From NCBI GenBank assembly GCA_003132085.1, contig PKWO01000320.1, positions 1-8,617 on the forward strand: a stretch of DNA of 8,617 nucleotides. Direction: 5' to 3'. Of this stretch, positions 6,566 through 8,617 are shown one piece after another. This DNA is from Oxalobacteraceae bacterium. Lineage in GTDB: Bacteria > Pseudomonadota > Gammaproteobacteria > Burkholderiales > Burkholderiaceae_D. The position numbers were made by a program, and so were the translations under genes. Positions within the stretch are counted from its first letter, which is position 1. Each line of letters opens with the position of its first letter. The notes under the pieces are model-generated. The model had not been told where the DNA came from. It made no database searches and worked only from the letters and a program-made list of their open reading frames with translations.

Positions 6566-7869
6566 TGCGGATATTGTATAGCGCGGCCTGGTGGCTGGCG
6601 TTGCCTTTGGTGCTGGCACGTCTTTGGTGGCGTGGCCGGCGCGAACCCGGATATCGGCAGCATGTTGCGGAACGCTTGAGCGTATACTCCGGCGCCCCGT
6701 TCGCGTCCGGCAAAAAGCCGCTGATCTGGATTCATGCGGTGTCCGTCGGCGAGACCCGCGCCGCCGAGCCGTTGGTTGACGCGCTATTGCAAACGTATCC
6801 CGACCACACTATTTTACTGACGCACATGACGCCCACCGGACGGGCAACCGGCCAAGCGCTGTTTGCGACGTATGCGCCGCGTGTGGTGCAATGCTACTTG
6901 CCCTATGACATCGGTTGGATGATGGGACGTTTTCTCGATCATTTCGCCCCGCGTTTATGCGTGCTGATGGAGACCGAAGTGTGGCCGAACGCCATCGCGC
7001 AATGCGTGCGGCGTCAGGTACCCGTGGCGTTGGTGAATGCCCGCCTGTCGGCGCGTTCGCTGTCCAAGGGAAAGCGCATGCCGGCGTTGATCGGCGAGGC
7101 CGCCGAGGCGTTGACTTGTGTCGCTGCGCAAACCGCTGCAGATGCGCGTCGCCTGAAAGAGTTGGGAGTGCGCGACGTGCATGTCACCGGCAACATCAAG
7201 TTCGACGTTACGCCGCCGCCAAGCGCGTTGATTGCCGGTGCCGAGTTGCGCCGGCATTTCGGCGCGCGCCCGGTATTGTTGTGTGCCAGCACGCGCGACG
7301 GCGAAGAAGCATTGATACTGGATGGCTTGGACGGTGTCGATCTGGGCGATGTGCTGCTGGTGATTGTTCCACGTCATCCACAGCGATTCAACGAGGTCGC
7401 ACGGTTGATCGCCAATCGCCACATCGGCATGGTGCGCCGTTCAACGCTGGCAGAAGTGAAGGTTGCCGATAATGTGCAAGTTCTGCTGGGTGATTCGATG
7501 GGGGAGATGTTTTCGTATTATGCGGCCTGCGACGTCGCTTTCATAGGCGGCAGCTTGTTGCCGCTGGGCGGCCAGAACATGATCGAAGCATGCGCGCTTG
7601 GCAAGCCGGTTTTGCTCGGCCCGCACACGTTCAATTTCGATCTGATCAGCGCAGAGGCGATCGAAGCAGGTGCTGCATTGCGGGTGGCCGACGTCGGCAT
7701 GATGCTAGGCGAAGCAATGCGTTTGCTGCACACCGATGCCGAGCGGGCAGCAATGGGAGCGAAGGCGCTGGCCTTTGCCGAACAACATCGCGGTGCAGCG
7801 CACCGCACGATGGTTTTATTGCAGACGCTTCTGCGCCCTGCTTCAGTTAATGGGCCAGCAGGCCATTGA
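6565..7869 (+). CDS. waaA: 3-deoxy-D-manno-octulosonic acid (Kdo) transferase
   Basis: WaaA (KdtA) is a GT30, GT-B fold enzyme that transfers Kdo from CMP-Kdo to lipid IVA, usually twice, on the cytoplasmic face of the inner membrane. The 434-residue length matches the family. An N-terminal hydrophobic anchor (about 3-22) is followed by an Arg-rich stretch. Then come WIHAVSVGETRAAEPL (55-70, with E63 the expected catalytic base in SVGE), LTHMTPTGR (85-93), METEVWPN (135-142), GNIKFD (209-214), PRHPQRF (269-275) and GGQNMIEACALGKPVLLGPHTFNF (335-358). The ATG overlaps the kdoO stop as TGATG with no separate Shine-Dalgarno site, so translation probably depends on coupling. The last 23 bases overlap the end of the convergent tolC gene. 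Whether it adds one, two or more Kdo residues cannot be read from sequence; an adjacent outer-Kdo hydroxylase suggests at least two. Confidence 0.96.
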   Translation: MRILYSAAWWLALPLVLARLWWRGRREPGYRQHVAERLSVYSGAPFASGKKPLIWIHAVSVGETRAAEPLVDALLQTYPDHTILLTHMTPTGRATGQALFATYAPRVVQCYLPYDIGWMMGRFLDHFAPRLCVLMETEVWPNAIAQCVRRQVPVALVNARLSARSLSKGKRMPALIGEAAEALTCVAAQTAADARRLKELGVRDVHVTGNIKFDVTPPPSALIAGAELRRHFGARPVLLCASTRDGEEALILDGLDGVDLGDVLLVIVPRHPQRFNEVARLIANRHIGMVRRSTLAEVKVADNVQVLLGDSMGEMFSYYAACDVAFIGGSLLPLGGQNMIEACALGKPVLLGPHTFNFDLISAEAIEAGAALRVADVGMMLGEAMRLLHTDAERAAMGAKALAFAEQHRGAAHRTMVLLQTLLRPASVNGPAGH

Positions 7870-8617
7870 CCGCCAACAGATCGGTTTCTTTCAAAGACCC
7901 CGCGGCCGACTTCAGGCGCAAGCCGTTCACGATCGTGTCATAGCGTGCTTTCGCCAGCGTTTGTTGCGTCGTGTAGAGCTGCTGTTGCGCATTCAAGACA
8001 TCGATATTGATGCGTATGCCGACCTGGTAGCCGAGCACATTGGACGCCAGCGACGATTGACTCGATACTTCTGCGGCTTCGTAGGCGGCGACCTGTGCCA
8101 AGCCGCTGCTGACGCCGAGATAGGATTGGCGGGCAGCTTGCGCAGCAGTGCGGCGCGCATTTTCCAGATCCTGCCGCGCCTTGTCTTCGAGGGCAATCGC
8201 CTCCTTCACTTTGCTGTTTACCATGAAGCCTGAAAAGATCGGGATATTCCATTGCACGCCGGCGGCGGTTTGATTGGCTATGCCGGCTGGATACAGAAGA
8301 CTTTCGCCGCCCTGGTTGGTGTGAACGCGCTGGGCGATCAAGTCAATCGTCGGGTAGTGGCCGGCACGATTTGCCTTGACCGTTCGTTGGGCAATTTCGA
8401 CATTGAGTTGTTGTCCGATCACGTTGAAATTCTCGTGTTCGGCGCTGTCTACCCACTTATCCATCCGTGCCGGTTCAGGCAGCGTGAGTTTGACTCCGGC
8501 ACGCAATGGCGCCAGACCGCCCGGGGGTTTTCCAATAATCTGTTCAAGCGCTGTGCGCTTGATTTCAAGGTCGTTTTGCGTGGCCAACTCCTGCGCCACC
8601 GCGAGGTCGTAACGCGA
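7847..8617 (-). CDS. tolC: TolC-family outer-membrane channel, 5' partial (C-terminal part)
   Basis: This outer-membrane efflux protein (OEP family) serves as the exit duct of tripartite drug-efflux pumps or type I secretion systems. The frame is open to the right edge of the window, so the N-terminal half, with the signal peptide, lies outside; 256 residues are visible. An internal GTG at 8599 is not the real start. The fragment covers the end of the first OEP repeat (RYDLAVAQELATQND, residues 2-16) and the whole second one. It includes the strand segment VQWNIPIFSG (121-130), long Ala/Gln-rich helices that form the periplasmic coiled-coil barrel (about 135-195), GYQVGIRINIDVLNAQQQL (196-214) and ARYDTIVNGLRLKSAAG (224-240). 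These are typical of proteobacterial TolC, which usually has 430-500 residues. It is convergent with waaA and overlaps it by 23 bases, so it belongs to a separate transcription unit read from beyond the window. Confidence 0.93.
   Translation of the reverse strand, partial: SRYDLAVAQELATQNDLEIKRTALEQIIGKPPGGLAPLRAGVKLTLPEPARMDKWVDSAEHENFNVIGQQLNVEIAQRTVKANRAGHYPTIDLIAQRVHTNQGGESLLYPAGIANQTAAGVQWNIPIFSGFMVNSKVKEAIALEDKARQDLENARRTAAQAARQSYLGVSSGLAQVAAYEAAEVSSQSSLASNVLGYQVGIRINIDVLNAQQQLYTTQQTLAKARYDTIVNGLRLKSAAGSLKETDLLAVNGLLAH
7849..7867. terminator. Hairpin in the waaA/tolC convergent overlap, possible bidirectional terminator
   Basis: AATGGGCC-AGCA-GGCCATT forms a seven-pair stem with one bulged G and a four-base loop, lying exactly where the two convergent coding ends overlap. 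No T-run follows on either strand, so it is not a canonical intrinsic terminator. It could still limit read-through or protect 3' ends. Low confidence. Confidence 0.25.

Noticed and set aside
7736..8233. Plus-strand open frame of 165 codons over the end of waaA and into tolC
   Set aside because: It is out of frame with waaA and antisense to typical TolC sequence; it shows no domain and no ribosome site.

Overview
The window is a compact stretch of cell-envelope polysaccharide genes from a Gram-negative bacterium. Protein style points to Betaproteobacteria, order Burkholderiales, and an Oxalobacteraceae-like genome (Herbaspirillum, Collimonas or Herminiimonas type) is my best guess. The grounds are a moderately GC-rich sequence, the waaC - Kdo hydroxylase - waaA order, and the style of the TolC and WecA/WbpL-like proteins. 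The family assignment is inference, because no rRNA or species marker is present.

Layout: positions 2-3215 carry the 3' end of what looks like an O-antigen or exopolysaccharide cluster. It holds a Wzx-type flippase (5' end cut off by the window), a GT2 glycosyltransferase that overlaps it, and a WecA/WbpL-like sugar-1-phosphate transferase that would start glycan chains on undecaprenyl phosphate. Next, 3270-4646 encodes an AlgC/ManB-type phosphomannomutase/phosphoglucomutase that supplies sugar-1-phosphates for nucleotide sugars. Then 4658-7869 is a tight lipopolysaccharide inner-core block: heptosyltransferase I (waaC), a Kdo 3-hydroxylase-like dioxygenase (kdoO) and Kdo transferase (waaA). 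On the opposite strand, 7847-8617 is the C-terminal part of a TolC-type outer-membrane channel. Its stop codon lies inside the end of waaA, so the two convergent genes overlap by 23 bases.

How they work together: WaaA adds Kdo to the lipid A precursor, KdoO would convert an outer Kdo to Ko, and WaaC adds the first heptose. The mutase feeds nucleotide-sugar synthesis. The WecA-like enzyme and the GT2 enzyme build an undecaprenyl-linked glycan that the flippase exports. No Wzy polymerase, chain-length regulator, ligase or nucleotidyltransferase is in the window. All seven plus-strand genes are co-directional with gaps of at most 54 bases, so they may share transcripts.

No gene-free stretch exceeds 54 bases. 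I see no tRNA, rRNA, CRISPR array, insertion sequence or attachment site. I find no convincing undescribed system. The points most worth a second look are the Kdo hydroxylase embedded in the core operon, a terminator-like hairpin plus T8 tract inside waaC, and the hairpin in the waaA/tolC overlap.
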